Shown: positions 26,911 through 36,230, counted from the stretch's first letter. The stretch: 64,000 nt of DNA from Myxococcales bacterium (GCA_016794465.1 JAEUKA010000072.1:29594-93593); one strand, 5' to 3'. The notes: generated by a model not told the origin, from the letters alone. Made by a program: numbers and translations.

Positions 26911-26989
26911 ATCCACATCCCTTCCGATTGACTTCCTACATCCTTTCCGGGCAGCTGCTCGGGCTCAACAAAGTCATTCCCACCTGCGG

Positions 26990-27769
26990 CTAGAGCAGAA
27001 AGGGAAGGACCGCTTTGCGCTCGGTCGGATATTCGGGAAAGCGACGGTGATAGTCACGGTGGTGAGCGACGGCGCGAGGGATGAGGTTGGCCGCAGTCCA
27101 CAGCGCAAACGTCAGCCCGCCCAGTGACCACGTGAGGATCGCCCAGCCGATCCACTCGACGACCTCGCCGAAGTAGTTGGGGCAAGAGATGAAGCGGTAC
27201 AGGCCGCCGTGGGGGATTTTGTAGCCAGTCTCGCCGGGCTTGCGCAGGTGCAGGAGCACCCAGTCAGCGTGTTGGTTTATCGCCAAGCCACACACAAAGA
27301 CCGCAACGCCGACGAGAAAGCGCGGATCGGTGAGCCAAGTCGCGTCGTACGTCGGTCCCAGATACGTCAAATAGCGCCAGTTGAGATACGCGTTGCCGAG
27401 GTTAAACACCACCGCCAACAGCGCGATAAGGAGCGGCATTGTGCCTCCGCCCCGACGACGAAATGGGAAGATAAAGGCACGATGAAAGTAGTGCAGCTGC
27501 CACAGCGCGGTGAAGCTCCACAACACGATGTCGCGACGCGGGCTCACGAAAAAGAAGGCCAAAGGTGCCAGCGAGGCCGGCGCTTCCATGAGCACCCAGC
27601 CGAGTGTGGCGCTGATCTCTGGGCCCCAGCCCTTGCGCTGGTAGCGACCATACGGCGCGGCGCGGAACAGCAGGTTGATGGCGGTGAATGCGGCCATGAC
27701 CCAGAACGTGCCGAGCAGGCCATAGTAGAACTCGCTCTCGCTGACCGACATGAGCATCGACATGAGCAT
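26990..27769 (-). CDS. SRD5A-like 3-oxo-5-alpha-steroid 4-dehydrogenase family protein
   Basis: 259 residues, the same length as vertebrate SRD5A1, with about six hydrophobic segments. The C-terminal NADPH-binding region is strongly family-like: GYKIPHGGLYRFISCPNYFGEVVEWIGWA and RAVAHHRDYHRRFPEYP. An N-terminal QLHYFHRAFIFPFR segment matches the LHY-RAF motif. Members reduce a C4-C5 double bond in 3-oxo steroids or related enoyl substrates, in the membrane. The three ATGs near the start (27769, 27763, 27757) leave the exact start uncertain. A squalene/phytoene synthase gene lies 4 kb away, so a sterol-type substrate is imaginable but unproven. Confidence 0.85.
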   Translation of the reverse strand: MLMSMLMSVSESEFYYGLLGTFWVMAAFTAINLLFRAAPYGRYQRKGWGPEISATLGWVLMEAPASLAPLAFFFVSPRRDIVLWSFTALWQLHYFHRAFIFPFRRRGGGTMPLLIALLAVVFNLGNAYLNWRYLTYLGPTYDATWLTDPRFLVGVAVFVCGLAINQHADWVLLHLRKPGETGYKIPHGGLYRFISCPNYFGEVVEWIGWAILTWSLGGLTFALWTAANLIPRAVAHHRDYHRRFPEYPTERKAVLPFLL

Positions 27770-27822
27770 TGGGATGTAGACCTCGCGGGGCCAGCCTTAC
27801 CACATGTGGTATAGCTTCCGGC

Positions 27823-28872
27823 GTGAAAGCTGCTTCGCGAAGCCTGCTCGTGCTGCTCACCGTTCTGCTGGTGGGAATCAATGCGCTGCTGCTATTGCCG
27901 TTGCATGCGGACTCGAAGGCGCACAGTGGAAGCAAGCCCCAGTCGCTGCGAGTCGGTCTGGTGTTCGATGTCGGGGGACGGGGCGACAAGTCGTTCAACG
28001 ACGCGGCCTTTCGGGGGGTTGACCAGGCGGTGCGCGAGCTGGGCATCTTGGCCGAGTTCATCGAGCCCGGCGATGGTGCAGATCGCGAGTCCGGCTTGCG
28101 TCTACTGGCAGCGCGGGGCTTTGACCTGATCTTGGGTGTGGGCTTCGTGTTTTCCGACGACATGTTGCAGATTGCGCACGACTATCCCGATCGCCACTTT
28201 GCTTGTGTCGATTACGTAAAGTTCGACGAGCGGGGCTTTGTGGTGCCGCCTCGGAACATGGTTGCGCTGAAGTTTCACGAAGAGGAGGGCAGTTTTCTCG
28301 TCGGTGCCATCGCTGCGCTGACTTCCCAGCGACCGATCATCGGCTTTGTTGGTGGAATGGACATTCCGCTGATCCACAAGTTCGAGGCCGGCTATCGACA
28401 GGGCGCGCTCGCGGTCTGTCCATCGTGCAAAGTGCTCGTTGGATATGCCGGAACCAGTGCCGATGCCTTCAAAAATCCCGCGCGTGGGAAAGAGCTGGCG
28501 CTGGCCCAATATCAGGCCGGGGCTGAGGTTGTGTTTCACGCCGCCGGCTCGACGGGACTTGGGGTCTTCGAGGCCGCTCGGGAAAACCACCGTCGCGCCA
28601 TCGGAGTCGACAGCGATCAGTGGGACGAGGCGCCTGGCTACATCCTCACGTCGATGGTCAAGCGCGTCGAGGTCAGCGTGTTCGACATCATCGCCGCTCT
28701 TGCGCACGGACGCTTTGAGTCGGGGGTCCGCGTCTTCGGCCTACGCGAAGGGGGAATCGACTACGCCTACGACGAGCCGCGCCGAGGCATGATCCCCCAA
28801 GCCGTCCGCACCCGCGTCGAAGCGCTTCGCCAAGACATCATCGCCGGCAAGATCGTGATTGCCGACCGGTAA
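27823..28872 (+). CDS. BMP-family (Med/PnrA-like) ABC transporter substrate-binding protein
   Basis: 349 residues from GTG 27823 (VKAASRSLLVLLTVLLVGIN, a signal peptide); the upstream in-frame extension to 27769 looks non-coding. Family motifs are clear: GLVFDVGGRGDKSFNDAAFRG, ILGVGFVFSDDMLQIA, IGFVGGMDIPLIHKFEAGY, GYAGTSADAFKNPARGKELA, FHAAGSTGLGVFEAA, GVDSDQWDEAPGYILTSM. Members bind nucleosides or related ligands in the periplasm. No ABC permease or ATPase is adjacent, so it works with components elsewhere or as a sensor. Divergent from the SRD5A-like gene. Confidence 0.88.
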   Translation: MKAASRSLLVLLTVLLVGINALLLLPLHADSKAHSGSKPQSLRVGLVFDVGGRGDKSFNDAAFRGVDQAVRELGILAEFIEPGDGADRESGLRLLAARGFDLILGVGFVFSDDMLQIAHDYPDRHFACVDYVKFDERGFVVPPRNMVALKFHEEEGSFLVGAIAALTSQRPIIGFVGGMDIPLIHKFEAGYRQGALAVCPSCKVLVGYAGTSADAFKNPARGKELALAQYQAGAEVVFHAAGSTGLGVFEAARENHRRAIGVDSDQWDEAPGYILTSMVKRVEVSVFDIIAALAHGRFESGVRVFGLREGGIDYAYDEPRRGMIPQAVRTRVEALRQDIIAGKIVIADR

Positions 28873-28940
28873 GCCAGTGGCGCTCCGAAACACTCATAGC
28901 GGCAAGCCGCCGCCGACGAAGGCGGCCTGGGAACGAAGAC

Positions 28941-29705
28941 ATGTACAAGGGGCTCCGGGTCGCGGTGGTCGTCCCGGCCTATAACGAAGCGGACAACTTG
29001 CCACGGACGCTGGCGACAATTCCGGACTATGTCGATCATGTGTTGGTCGTCGACGATGGCAGTGCCGATGGAACTGCGCAGGTTGCGGTCAGCCATGCTC
29101 GTCCCGGCGTCGAGGTGCTCCGTCACCTGCAAAATCGCGGCGTTGGAGCGGCCGTGGCCACCGGCTATCAGCGAGCGATTGCGCTCGACAGCGATGTGGC
29201 GGTGGTGATGGCTGGTGACGGTCAGATGGACCCCGCCGATCTGCCGACGCTGCTCCAGCCGATTGTCGACGGGCAGGCCGACTATGTGAAAGGCAATCGC
29301 TTTGCCAACCGCGAGGTCTGGCGGACGATGCCCAGGCTGCGTCTCCTGGGCAACATCACCCTGTCGCTGCTGACCCGACTGACGGCTGGTTATCCGCGCT
29401 TGTTTGACTCGCAGTGTGGGTTTACGGCGGCGACGCGGCAGGCGCTTTTGCGGCTCGATCTCGACGGGCTGTTTCCACGCTACGGCTATCCCAACGACCT
29501 GCTGGCGAGGCTGTGGGTCGGCGGCGCGCGCGTGCTCGATGTGCCGGTGCGAACGATCTACGGCAGTGCTTGGCGGTCGGGCATCTCGCTGACCACGGCG
29601 ATCTATCCGGTGCTGTTCGTCGTGCTGCGGGCGCTTCCGTGGCGACTGTGGGCGCGGCGGCGTCGTCGCGACAAGCGAGTGATCGATCCGTGCACATCGG
29701 AGTGA
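28941..29705 (+). CDS. Family 2 glycosyltransferase (dolichol-phosphate-mannose-synthase-like)
   Basis: 254 residues from ATG 28941. GT-A fold signatures: VVVPAYNEADNLPRTLATI, VLVVDDGSADGTAQVA, GVGAAVATGYQRAI, VVMAGDGQMDPADLPTLL. The C-terminus has a hydrophobic stretch (LTTAIYPVLFVVLRALPW) but no clear multi-helix membrane domain. It transfers a sugar from a nucleotide sugar to a lipid or polymer acceptor. It overlaps the next glycosyltransferase by 16 bp, so the pair probably acts on one glycan pathway. Confidence 0.85.
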   Translation: MYKGLRVAVVVPAYNEADNLPRTLATIPDYVDHVLVVDDGSADGTAQVAVSHARPGVEVLRHLQNRGVGAAVATGYQRAIALDSDVAVVMAGDGQMDPADLPTLLQPIVDGQADYVKGNRFANREVWRTMPRLRLLGNITLSLLTRLTAGYPRLFDSQCGFTAATRQALLRLDLDGLFPRYGYPNDLLARLWVGGARVLDVPVRTIYGSAWRSGISLTTAIYPVLFVVLRALPWRLWARRRRRDKRVIDPCTSE

Positions 29706-30832
29706 TCTCCACGTCCTATCCGCGCGGTGCCGGCGATCCTGCGGGGAGCTTTGTCCACGGGCTCAACGGCTATCTGCGGCGCCAAGGTCATCGCGTCACG
29801 GTGGTCTGTGCAGGCGAGGCCGATTCGCCCCTGCAAGCGGAGCTGGATGGCGTTTCCGTGCATCGCGTGCCGTCGCCGCTGTTTTTTCAGGGAGGTGCTC
29901 CGGATGCCCTGGCGACCGGGCTGGTCCAATCACCGCTGCCGACGCTGTGGGAGGCAAGTCGCTTTTCGCTTCAGCTTGGGGCTGTGGCGGCGCGTCAGCT
30001 GGTAGGTTGTGATGCGCTGTTGTCGCACTGGCTCGTACCCTGTGGGATGACGGCGGCGCTGTTGCAAGGTCGCAGGCCTCATGTGGCGGTGGCGCACTCC
30101 TCGGACATTCACCTGCTGCGGCGGCTGCGCGGATCGGTGGTGGCGCGCTGGCTGTCGCGGCGGGCTCAGCTGGTGTATAGCGCCGAGCACCTGCGGCTGG
30201 ATGGAGCGCCGGGGCAGGTCGTGCCGATGGGCATCCATGTCGCCGAGTTTGCGCCGAGTGAGCCGCTCCGTCAGCAGGCAAGGCAAGCGCTGGGGCTGTC
30301 GCGTCCGACGGTGCTGTTTCTGGGGCGACTGGTGCCAGTGAAGGGACTGGCGGTGCTGCTGGCGGCGCTTGACCGGCTGAATCAGCTCCAGCCGGTCGAG
30401 CTGCTGGTCGCGGGCGATGGGCCGCTGCGGACCGAGCTCATGCGTGAGGTGATCCGAAACGGGCTGCCGGTGCGCTTTGTCGGAGAAGTAAGTGGTCCGC
30501 GCAAGCGAGAGCTGCTGTGGGCTGCGGATGCGCTGGTATTGCCGTCGCTACAGCTCGCGGATGGTCGTACGGAAGGATCGCCGGTGGTGGTGTGGGAAGC
30601 GCTGGCGGCAGGCTGTCCGGTGGTGGCCTCGCGGGTCGGAGGCGTGGCGGCGCAGCTTGCGGGGGCCGGTCTGCTGGTTCCGCCTGGTGATGCAGTGCAG
30701 CTTGCGGAGGCGCTGCATCGGGTGCTGACCCAGCCGGAGCTGGCCAACCAGCTGCGTACCCAAGGTCTTGGGCGCGCGCTGAGTGCCGATTGGTCGCAGG
30801 TTGCACCGCAGCTGGAGAGATTCCTTTTGTAG
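29690..30832 (+). CDS. Family 4 glycosyltransferase
   Basis: 380 residues from GTG 29690 (VHIGVISTSYPRGAGDPAGS), overlapping the preceding gene's stop. GT-B features: an N-terminal Gly/Pro-rich loop, VLFLGRLVPVKGLAVLLAALD, LVAGDGPLRTEL and EGSPVVVWEALAAGCPVVAS with the E(x7)E donor-binding region, then VGGVAAQLAGAGLLVPPGD. It probably adds a hexose to a polysaccharide or lipid-linked glycan in the cytoplasm. The longer frame back to 29414 is a shadow of the upstream gene. Confidence 0.88.
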   Translation: MHIGVISTSYPRGAGDPAGSFVHGLNGYLRRQGHRVTVVCAGEADSPLQAELDGVSVHRVPSPLFFQGGAPDALATGLVQSPLPTLWEASRFSLQLGAVAARQLVGCDALLSHWLVPCGMTAALLQGRRPHVAVAHSSDIHLLRRLRGSVVARWLSRRAQLVYSAEHLRLDGAPGQVVPMGIHVAEFAPSEPLRQQARQALGLSRPTVLFLGRLVPVKGLAVLLAALDRLNQLQPVELLVAGDGPLRTELMREVIRNGLPVRFVGEVSGPRKRELLWAADALVLPSLQLADGRTEGSPVVVWEALAAGCPVVASRVGGVAAQLAGAGLLVPPGDAVQLAEALHRVLTQPELANQLRTQGLGRALSADWSQVAPQLERFLL

Positions 30833-31024
30833 CCACGGATGCGGAGCCGTCGGCTGCCCGCAGTTGCTTCCCGGGCGCTCGGCATGCTAACGAATGAACA
30901 ACCCGATTGTTATCGCCAGCGGTATAAATAAACCTGACTTGCGTACGAACCAGTCTTTGCAAAGCCGCAAGATGGTCGACGTGTTTGGCGCTCTGCCCGG
31001 TCGGCAGAGGAGGAATGGCAGAAG

Positions 31025-31828
31025 ATGAACTTGGCATCCGTTTCCGGTCGCGTCCGCCTCGGGCGCCTCTCCGCTGGCCATGGGATGGTTCGGCTCGCTC
31101 GGCTGTCTCGACGTGTGGGCTGGCTCTCAGCGGTGTTTCTGCTCTTGGCGCTCGTGCCGGGCTGTGACAAGGGTCTGGCGGGTTTTCTGGACACTACCGG
31201 AGTCGGGGCGACGCTGCTTCCGGGCGTGAAGCTGAACCTGCCGCCGCCGCCCTCGTTTGCCGAGCCCAACATTCCTCGCGAGTATCCCGACGGCACCGTG
31301 TCGATCTACGGGATGCGCAAAGAGTTCAAGCGCTACAGCGACACCAAGAACAAGTACATCGGCCAGAAGGTCAAGGTGAAGGCCTACCTCCTCGAGGTGT
31401 ACAAGTGCCCGGTCTGTCCGAAGGGCCAGCAGTGCAAGCAGTGCGAGGAGCCGCACATGTACGCCTCCGACGAGCTGAACGGCTCAAAGGAAAAGGGACT
31501 GCTGATTGCGGAGTATCGTGGCTTTCGTGGTCGCGAGCCGAAGCTGACCATCGGCAAGCAGTACGTCTTCGAGGGAGTGTTCAATCAGTCGAGCCCGAAG
31601 GGGTTTACTTCGAGTGACGGACTGCTCGTCTATCACAAGATGCTCGACGACACGAACAAGGAACACATTGGTCCCGCCGAGGAAAACGAGCGGCAAGCAG
31701 CACTCGCGGAGGCGGCTGCCCTCAAAGCCATGGGCCAGCGACCGCCAGTCCTTGCGCCGCCAGGTGCGACTCCAGGTGCGACTCCACCGGGTGCGGCCAA
31801 GCCTCCGACCCCGCCGCCGGGCAAGTAA
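31025..31828 (+). CDS. Lipoprotein with CxxC/CxxC motifs
   Basis: 267 residues from ATG 31025, preceded by an AGGAGG ribosome site. The hydrophobic N-terminus ends in a lipobox (LALVPGC). The mature part has VYKCPVCPKGQQCKQCEEPH, four Cys that could bind a metal or form disulfides, in a beta-rich domain (VKVKAYLLEVYKC, YVFEGVFNQSSPKGF) that may be OB-like. A Pro/Ala-rich tail follows. Homologs appear as conserved myxobacterial lipoproteins of unknown function. It lies 13 bp ahead of the squalene/phytoene synthase gene. Confidence 0.65.
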   Translation: MNLASVSGRVRLGRLSAGHGMVRLARLSRRVGWLSAVFLLLALVPGCDKGLAGFLDTTGVGATLLPGVKLNLPPPPSFAEPNIPREYPDGTVSIYGMRKEFKRYSDTKNKYIGQKVKVKAYLLEVYKCPVCPKGQQCKQCEEPHMYASDELNGSKEKGLLIAEYRGFRGREPKLTIGKQYVFEGVFNQSSPKGFTSSDGLLVYHKMLDDTNKEHIGPAEENERQAALAEAAALKAMGQRPPVLAPPGATPGATPPGAAKPPTPPPGK

Positions 31829-31841
31829 GACTTCCTTTACC

Positions 31842-32957
31842 GTGCTTTCGCCCTCACTCACTGCGCTGCTTCAGCGCGTCTCTCGGTCTTTTTTTCTGAG
31901 CGTTCGTGTGCTTCCGGAAGCGGTGGCGTCCCCGATTGGGCTCGGCTATCTGCTGGCGCGGGCGGCGGACACCATCGCGGACACCGACCTACTGCCTCCC
32001 ACGGTGCGGCTCGACTTGCTGACCGAGCTTGGGCGGGCGTGTGACGGTGACCTCGCGGCTTCGGCTCGGCTGACGCTGTCGCTGAACAAGGCGCTCGCGG
32101 AAACGAACGCGCAAGGTCTACCGTCGAGCGAGCGGACGCTGCTGGCGGTACTGGATGAGTGTTTGGAGCTGCTTGGGCAGACCGAGCTTCCCGACCGGCG
32201 GCTGATCGCCAAGGTCTTGGGGCAGCTTGTCTCGGGGATGCAGACCGATCTGCGGCGCTTTCCAGCAGCCGGGAGCGTGACCGAGGCCGAGCAAGTGGTG
32301 GTGCTGCGCTCGCTCGAAGAGCTGGATGAGTACACCTACTTTGCGGCGGGCTGCGTGGGGGAGTTTTGGACCGAGCTGTGCGCCGCGCACCTGCCAGGAC
32401 TTGCGCACTTGACAGAGCCGGGGCTGCTTTCGCGAGGCGTGGCCCTGGGCAAAGCGCTCCAGCTGACCAACGTTGTGCGTGATCTGGCGGCGGATCTGCG
32501 GATCGGGCGCTGTTACGTGCCGGCACCGCTGCTCGCTGCGCACAAGCTGCCTCCGGCGCGGCTGTTTGCGCTGACGAAGGAGCCGCCACGCGACCTGACG
32601 GAAGCGCGGGCGCTGCGGCGGCTGACGGCAGAGCTGCTGGCGCTGGGCGTGACGCGCTGTGAGGAGGCGTGGCCGTACGTACGGGCGATTCCGGCCAGTG
32701 AAGTGCGACTGCGGCTTGCGTGTGGGTGGCCGCTGCTACTGGCGCTCGATACCTTGGCGTATCTGGGGGATGTCGGCTCGCCGCTGGTGACGCCGGATCA
32801 GCCGGTGAAGGTGACACGTGGGTCGGTGTATGCACTGGTAGGTCAGACCTCGGCGGCGGCGCTTTGGGCACGGCTGATGGGCTCAGAAAAGTGGCTGGAG
32901 GCGCAGTTCCAGACGCGGCGAGAGCGTGCTCTGCGTTCGCTGGAGGCTCGGTCATGA
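31842..32957 (+). CDS. Squalene/phytoene synthase family protein
   Basis: 371 residues from GTG 31842. The first Asp-rich motif is RAADTIADTD near residue 40 and the second is NVVRDLAADLRIGRCYVP, the pattern of head-to-head prenyl synthases; YFAAGCVGEFWTEL is also typical. Such enzymes couple two farnesyl- or geranylgeranyl-diphosphates to squalene or phytoene. The second motif resembles squalene synthases more than phytoene synthases, though I cannot separate them with certainty. It ends with ATGA overlap into the tolC-like gene, an unusual partner. Confidence 0.85.
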   Translation: MLSPSLTALLQRVSRSFFLSVRVLPEAVASPIGLGYLLARAADTIADTDLLPPTVRLDLLTELGRACDGDLAASARLTLSLNKALAETNAQGLPSSERTLLAVLDECLELLGQTELPDRRLIAKVLGQLVSGMQTDLRRFPAAGSVTEAEQVVVLRSLEELDEYTYFAAGCVGEFWTELCAAHLPGLAHLTEPGLLSRGVALGKALQLTNVVRDLAADLRIGRCYVPAPLLAAHKLPPARLFALTKEPPRDLTEARALRRLTAELLALGVTRCEEAWPYVRAIPASEVRLRLACGWPLLLALDTLAYLGDVGSPLVTPDQPVKVTRGSVYALVGQTSAAALWARLMGSEKWLEAQFQTRRERALRSLEARS

Positions 32958-34384
32958 CGAGATTTGGTTGGGTGGTCGGTCTGCTGCTCGGGCTTGGGTT
33001 GTCCGCGCCAGGTCGTGCGCAAGCGCCGCCAGCGGTGGCTTCGTTCCAGGGCGCACCGCTCGGGCTGGGAGAAGCGATTCAAGCCGCGCTCCGTCATGCT
33101 CCGGCTGCGACCATTGCCCATCAGACCCGGATGTCAGCCGAGGCGCGGGTGGGGACAGCGCGGAGTCCGTGGCTGCCGCAGCTGTCACTGTCGGGCTCGC
33201 TGCGGGGCGATTACAGCTATCAGCTTGGCGATGGGATGAAGGGTCCGTTGGCGATCTCGACGTTTCGCTCGAGTGGGCAGCTGGCGCTCAGTCAGCTGGT
33301 CTACGACTTCGGGCGGGTCGGCGGACGGCTGGCTGCGGCGCAGGCGGGAGCGCAGGCGGCTGAGACGGATGAAGCCAACGCGCGGGCGCAGGTGACGCTG
33401 GGTGCGATGAGCAGCTTTTACGCAGTCCTGCAAGCAGAGGCGCTCTTGGCGGTCGCGAGCGAGAACCAACAGCAGCAGCACCGGCGGCAAAAGCAGTCCG
33501 AGAGCTTCTTTAAAATCGGCACCAAGCCGCAGATTGATGTGCTCATAGCCCAGACGGCGGTGGCGCAGGCGCGGCTTCAAGTCTTGCAGGCGCAAGGCAA
33601 TGTCCGGGTGACTCGAACCCAGCTTCTACAGTCGCTGGGTCTGCCCGAGCGAGAGTGGGATGCCTGGCACAAGCGACCGCTGGAACCGGCCCTGCCGCCA
33701 CCACATCCGCTCGAGGCGGTGCTGAGCAATGCCGATGCCGATACGGTGGTGATGGTGCCCGAAGAGACGGTGGATCGGACGCTGCAAGCGCGGCCCGACT
33801 TTCAGTCGCTGCTGGCGCGGGTTCGTCAGGCTGAAGCGCAGCTGCGTGCGGCGAGAGCCGACTATCTGCCGTCGCTGACTGTCGGAGCAAGTGCATCCAT
33901 GAACAGCGGCACCATCGGTGGGGTGAGTGGACTCGACGTAACGACGCAGACGCAGCCGGGACTGCTGGTGTCGGGAACGCTCGGACTTAACTGGCCGCTT
34001 TTGACAGGACTGTCGACGGTGTATGCGGTGCGAGATGCGCAGGCCCAGCTGACGTTGGCGCAGGCCAACTTGCAGCAGCTGCGCCTGCAAGTCCGCAGTC
34101 AGCTTCAGCAGGCGTTTCAGCAGGTCCTGACCGCATGGCTGACCGTCGAGGCCGCAGCGGCGGTGGCGAGTCAGGCCAAAAAGCAGCTGGAGATGGCCGA
34201 TGGTCGCTATCGGGCCGGCGTGGGCAACGCAATCGAGCTGGGTGATGCGCAAGTCTCGGCGATGCAGGCGCAGGCGCAGCGGGTGCAGGCGGACTTTGCG
34301 CTGGCGCAGCAGCGGGCCAGCCTGCGGTTTTTTCTCGGCGAGCTAACGCCCAATGTGTCCGATTCACGAGGAGACGCGCCATGA
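32954..34384 (+). CDS. TolC-family outer-membrane efflux protein
   Basis: 476 residues from ATG 32954, overlapping the synthase stop (ATGA). A signal peptide (LLLGLGLSAPGRAQA) is followed by two OEP repeats with long helical heptads (LGEAIQAALRHAPAATIAHQ, QLVYDFGRVGGRLAAAQAGA, DFQSLLARVRQAEAQLRAAR, LTGLSTVYAVRDAQAQL). It forms a trimeric channel-tunnel across the outer membrane and periplasm. The next gene, a membrane fusion protein, starts with ATGA overlap. An inner-membrane ABC permease of the MacB type is encoded 4 kb away on the opposite strand. Confidence 0.9.
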   Translation: MTRFGWVVGLLLGLGLSAPGRAQAPPAVASFQGAPLGLGEAIQAALRHAPAATIAHQTRMSAEARVGTARSPWLPQLSLSGSLRGDYSYQLGDGMKGPLAISTFRSSGQLALSQLVYDFGRVGGRLAAAQAGAQAAETDEANARAQVTLGAMSSFYAVLQAEALLAVASENQQQQHRRQKQSESFFKIGTKPQIDVLIAQTAVAQARLQVLQAQGNVRVTRTQLLQSLGLPEREWDAWHKRPLEPALPPPHPLEAVLSNADADTVVMVPEETVDRTLQARPDFQSLLARVRQAEAQLRAARADYLPSLTVGASASMNSGTIGGVSGLDVTTQTQPGLLVSGTLGLNWPLLTGLSTVYAVRDAQAQLTLAQANLQQLRLQVRSQLQQAFQQVLTAWLTVEAAAAVASQAKKQLEMADGRYRAGVGNAIELGDAQVSAMQAQAQRVQADFALAQQRASLRFFLGELTPNVSDSRGDAP

Positions 34385-35655
34385 GCGAGCAGGTTTCGGC
34401 CCCCCGGCGGAAGATCGTTATTTGGCTGGTCGTCGTGCTCGTCGTGGCTGCGATCGGCGGCGGTTCCTATCGGCTGTTTTTCCACAAGAGCGACGGGCCC
34501 AAGTGGGTGACGGCAAAGATCACCAAAGGCGACGTGACGCAGGTCGTGAGTGCGACGGGCACGATTCAGCCGCTGCTGCTGTCTCCGGTGGGGTCGCAGG
34601 TGTCGGGAATTGTGTTCAAGCTGCACGCCGACTTCAATGACACGGTGAAAAAAGGTCAGGTGCTGGTGGAGCTGGACCCGGCGCTGTTCCAAACGGCGGT
34701 CAAGCGCGAGGAAGCCAACCTGGCCTCGGCGCAGGCGCAGCTCGTGCGGACCAAGGCCGACGCGATCAATGCGTCGCGGGTGGCGGAGCGGGCGCGGGCG
34801 CTGTTTGCCAAAAACTACATCTCGGCGGCGGAGCGCGACACGGCGACGGCGACCGAGCAGAGCACCGCCGCAAGCGTCAATGCCGCCGAGGCTGGGATCA
34901 AGCTGGCGCAGGCATCCCTCGATAAGGTGCGGCTCGATCTCAGGAACTCGGTGATCTTGTCGCCGGTGGATGGGGTCGTGATCTCGCGCAATGTCGAGCT
35001 GGGGCAAGCGGTGGTGGCGTCGTTTCAGGCGCCGAACCTGTTTCAGATCGCCGGCGATCTGCGCAAGATGCAGGTCCTCGCCAACGTCGATGAGGCGGAC
35101 ATTGGCTTCCTTCGCGTCGGGGCCAGCGCCGAGTTCACCGTCGATTCGTTCCGTGGCAAGCGCTTTTCCGCCAAGGTGTCGCAGATTCGCAACGCGGCTC
35201 AGACGGTGCAGAACGTGGTGACGTACGTGGTGGTGCTCGATGTCGACAATGCCGAGCTGCTGCTGCGACCGGGCATGACCGCCAATGTGCGCGTCGTGGT
35301 GGCAGAACGGAAAGACGTGCTGCTGGTGCCAAACGCGGCGCTGCGCTTCAAGCCTCGGCTGGAGCGTACCCCCGGAGAACGCAAGCCAGAAGCCGGCGAA
35401 GGTCGTGAGCGACGCAAAGAAGGCCGTGGCAAGTCGCCCTTGTTTGTTCCCGACGGCGAGCGGCTGCGACCGGTTTTCGTCAGCACTGGGATCACCGACG
35501 GCCTGTTTACCGAGGTCAGCGATGGCATCAGCGAAGGGGACGTGGTCGTGGTGGAAGCCCAGAAGCAGGGCGGCTCGGCAGGCGGCAGTCCGATGGGTGG
35601 CCAGCGTGCCGGTGGCGGTCCGCAAGGCGGCGGCATGCGACGAGTCGGTATGTAG
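34381..35655 (+). CDS. MacA/HlyD-type periplasmic membrane fusion protein
   Basis: 424 residues. An N-terminal membrane anchor (IVIWLVVVLVVAAIGGGSYRLFF) precedes a lipoyl-like domain (VVSATGTIQPLLLSPVGSQV and SPVDGVVISRNVELGQAV), an alpha-hairpin (AVKREEANLASAQAQLVRTK), a beta-barrel and a membrane-proximal domain. A Gly-rich C-terminal tail (GQRAGGGPQGGGMRR) is an addition. It bridges an inner-membrane transporter and TolC. It is co-transcribed with the tolC-like gene by overlap; the MacB-like permease at 38324-39529 is the obvious candidate partner though unlinked in transcription. Confidence 0.88.
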   Translation: MSEQVSAPRRKIVIWLVVVLVVAAIGGGSYRLFFHKSDGPKWVTAKITKGDVTQVVSATGTIQPLLLSPVGSQVSGIVFKLHADFNDTVKKGQVLVELDPALFQTAVKREEANLASAQAQLVRTKADAINASRVAERARALFAKNYISAAERDTATATEQSTAASVNAAEAGIKLAQASLDKVRLDLRNSVILSPVDGVVISRNVELGQAVVASFQAPNLFQIAGDLRKMQVLANVDEADIGFLRVGASAEFTVDSFRGKRFSAKVSQIRNAAQTVQNVVTYVVVLDVDNAELLLRPGMTANVRVVVAERKDVLLVPNAALRFKPRLERTPGERKPEAGEGRERRKEGRGKSPLFVPDGERLRPVFVSTGITDGLFTEVSDGISEGDVVVVEAQKQGGSAGGSPMGGQRAGGGPQGGGMRRVGM

Positions 35656-35699
35656 GCGCAGGCCTTTGGAATCACTATCGAGGTGAGAGGGTAAAAACC

Positions 35700-36230
35700 A
35701 TGGTGTCAGATCCAGCCGTTGAGCTGCTTGCGCGTCACATTCGCGACGTTCCGGACTTTCCGAAGCCGGGAATCCTGTTTAAGGACATTACGCCGCTGCT
35801 CGCCGATGCGACGGCGTTTCGGCTGTCGGTGCACCAGCTTGCCGAGCGGATCGCGCCGCTGCGTCCGACGATAATTGTCGGGGTCGAGTCACGCGGCTTC
35901 ATCTTCGCGGCACCGGTCGCGGAGCGGCTCGGACTGGGCTTTGTGCCGGTGCGGAAGCCGGGCAAGCTCCCGTATCGTCGTGTCACCGAGAGCTACGATC
36001 TGGAATACGGCAGCGGCACGCTCGAGATCCACGAAGATGCGGTGCAGGGCGAGCGCGTCGTGATCATCGATGACGTGCTGGCGACGGGGGGAACGGCAGC
36101 GGGCGCGGCGCGACTGTGCCAAAAGCAAGGGGCTGAGGTGCTTGGGTTTGGTTTTGTCCTCGAGCTGTCGTTTCTGAACGGGCGGCGGCCGCTCGGAAGC
36201 CATCCGATCATCTCGCTGCTGTCGTACTAG
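35700..36230 (+). CDS. apt: Adenine phosphoribosyltransferase
   Basis: 176 residues from ATG 35700. Core motifs: RDVPDFPKPGILFKDITPLL, VGVESRGFIFAAPVAERLG, FVPVRKPGKLPYR and the PRPP-binding VVIIDDVLATGGTA. It makes AMP from adenine and PRPP in purine salvage. Length matches the family. It lies 45 bp after the membrane fusion gene and 31 bp before the epsilon-like gene, so its transcription could join either. Confidence 0.95.
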   Translation: MVSDPAVELLARHIRDVPDFPKPGILFKDITPLLADATAFRLSVHQLAERIAPLRPTIIVGVESRGFIFAAPVAERLGLGFVPVRKPGKLPYRRVTESYDLEYGSGTLEIHEDAVQGERVVIIDDVLATGGTAAGAARLCQKQGAEVLGFGFVLELSFLNGRRPLGSHPIISLLSY

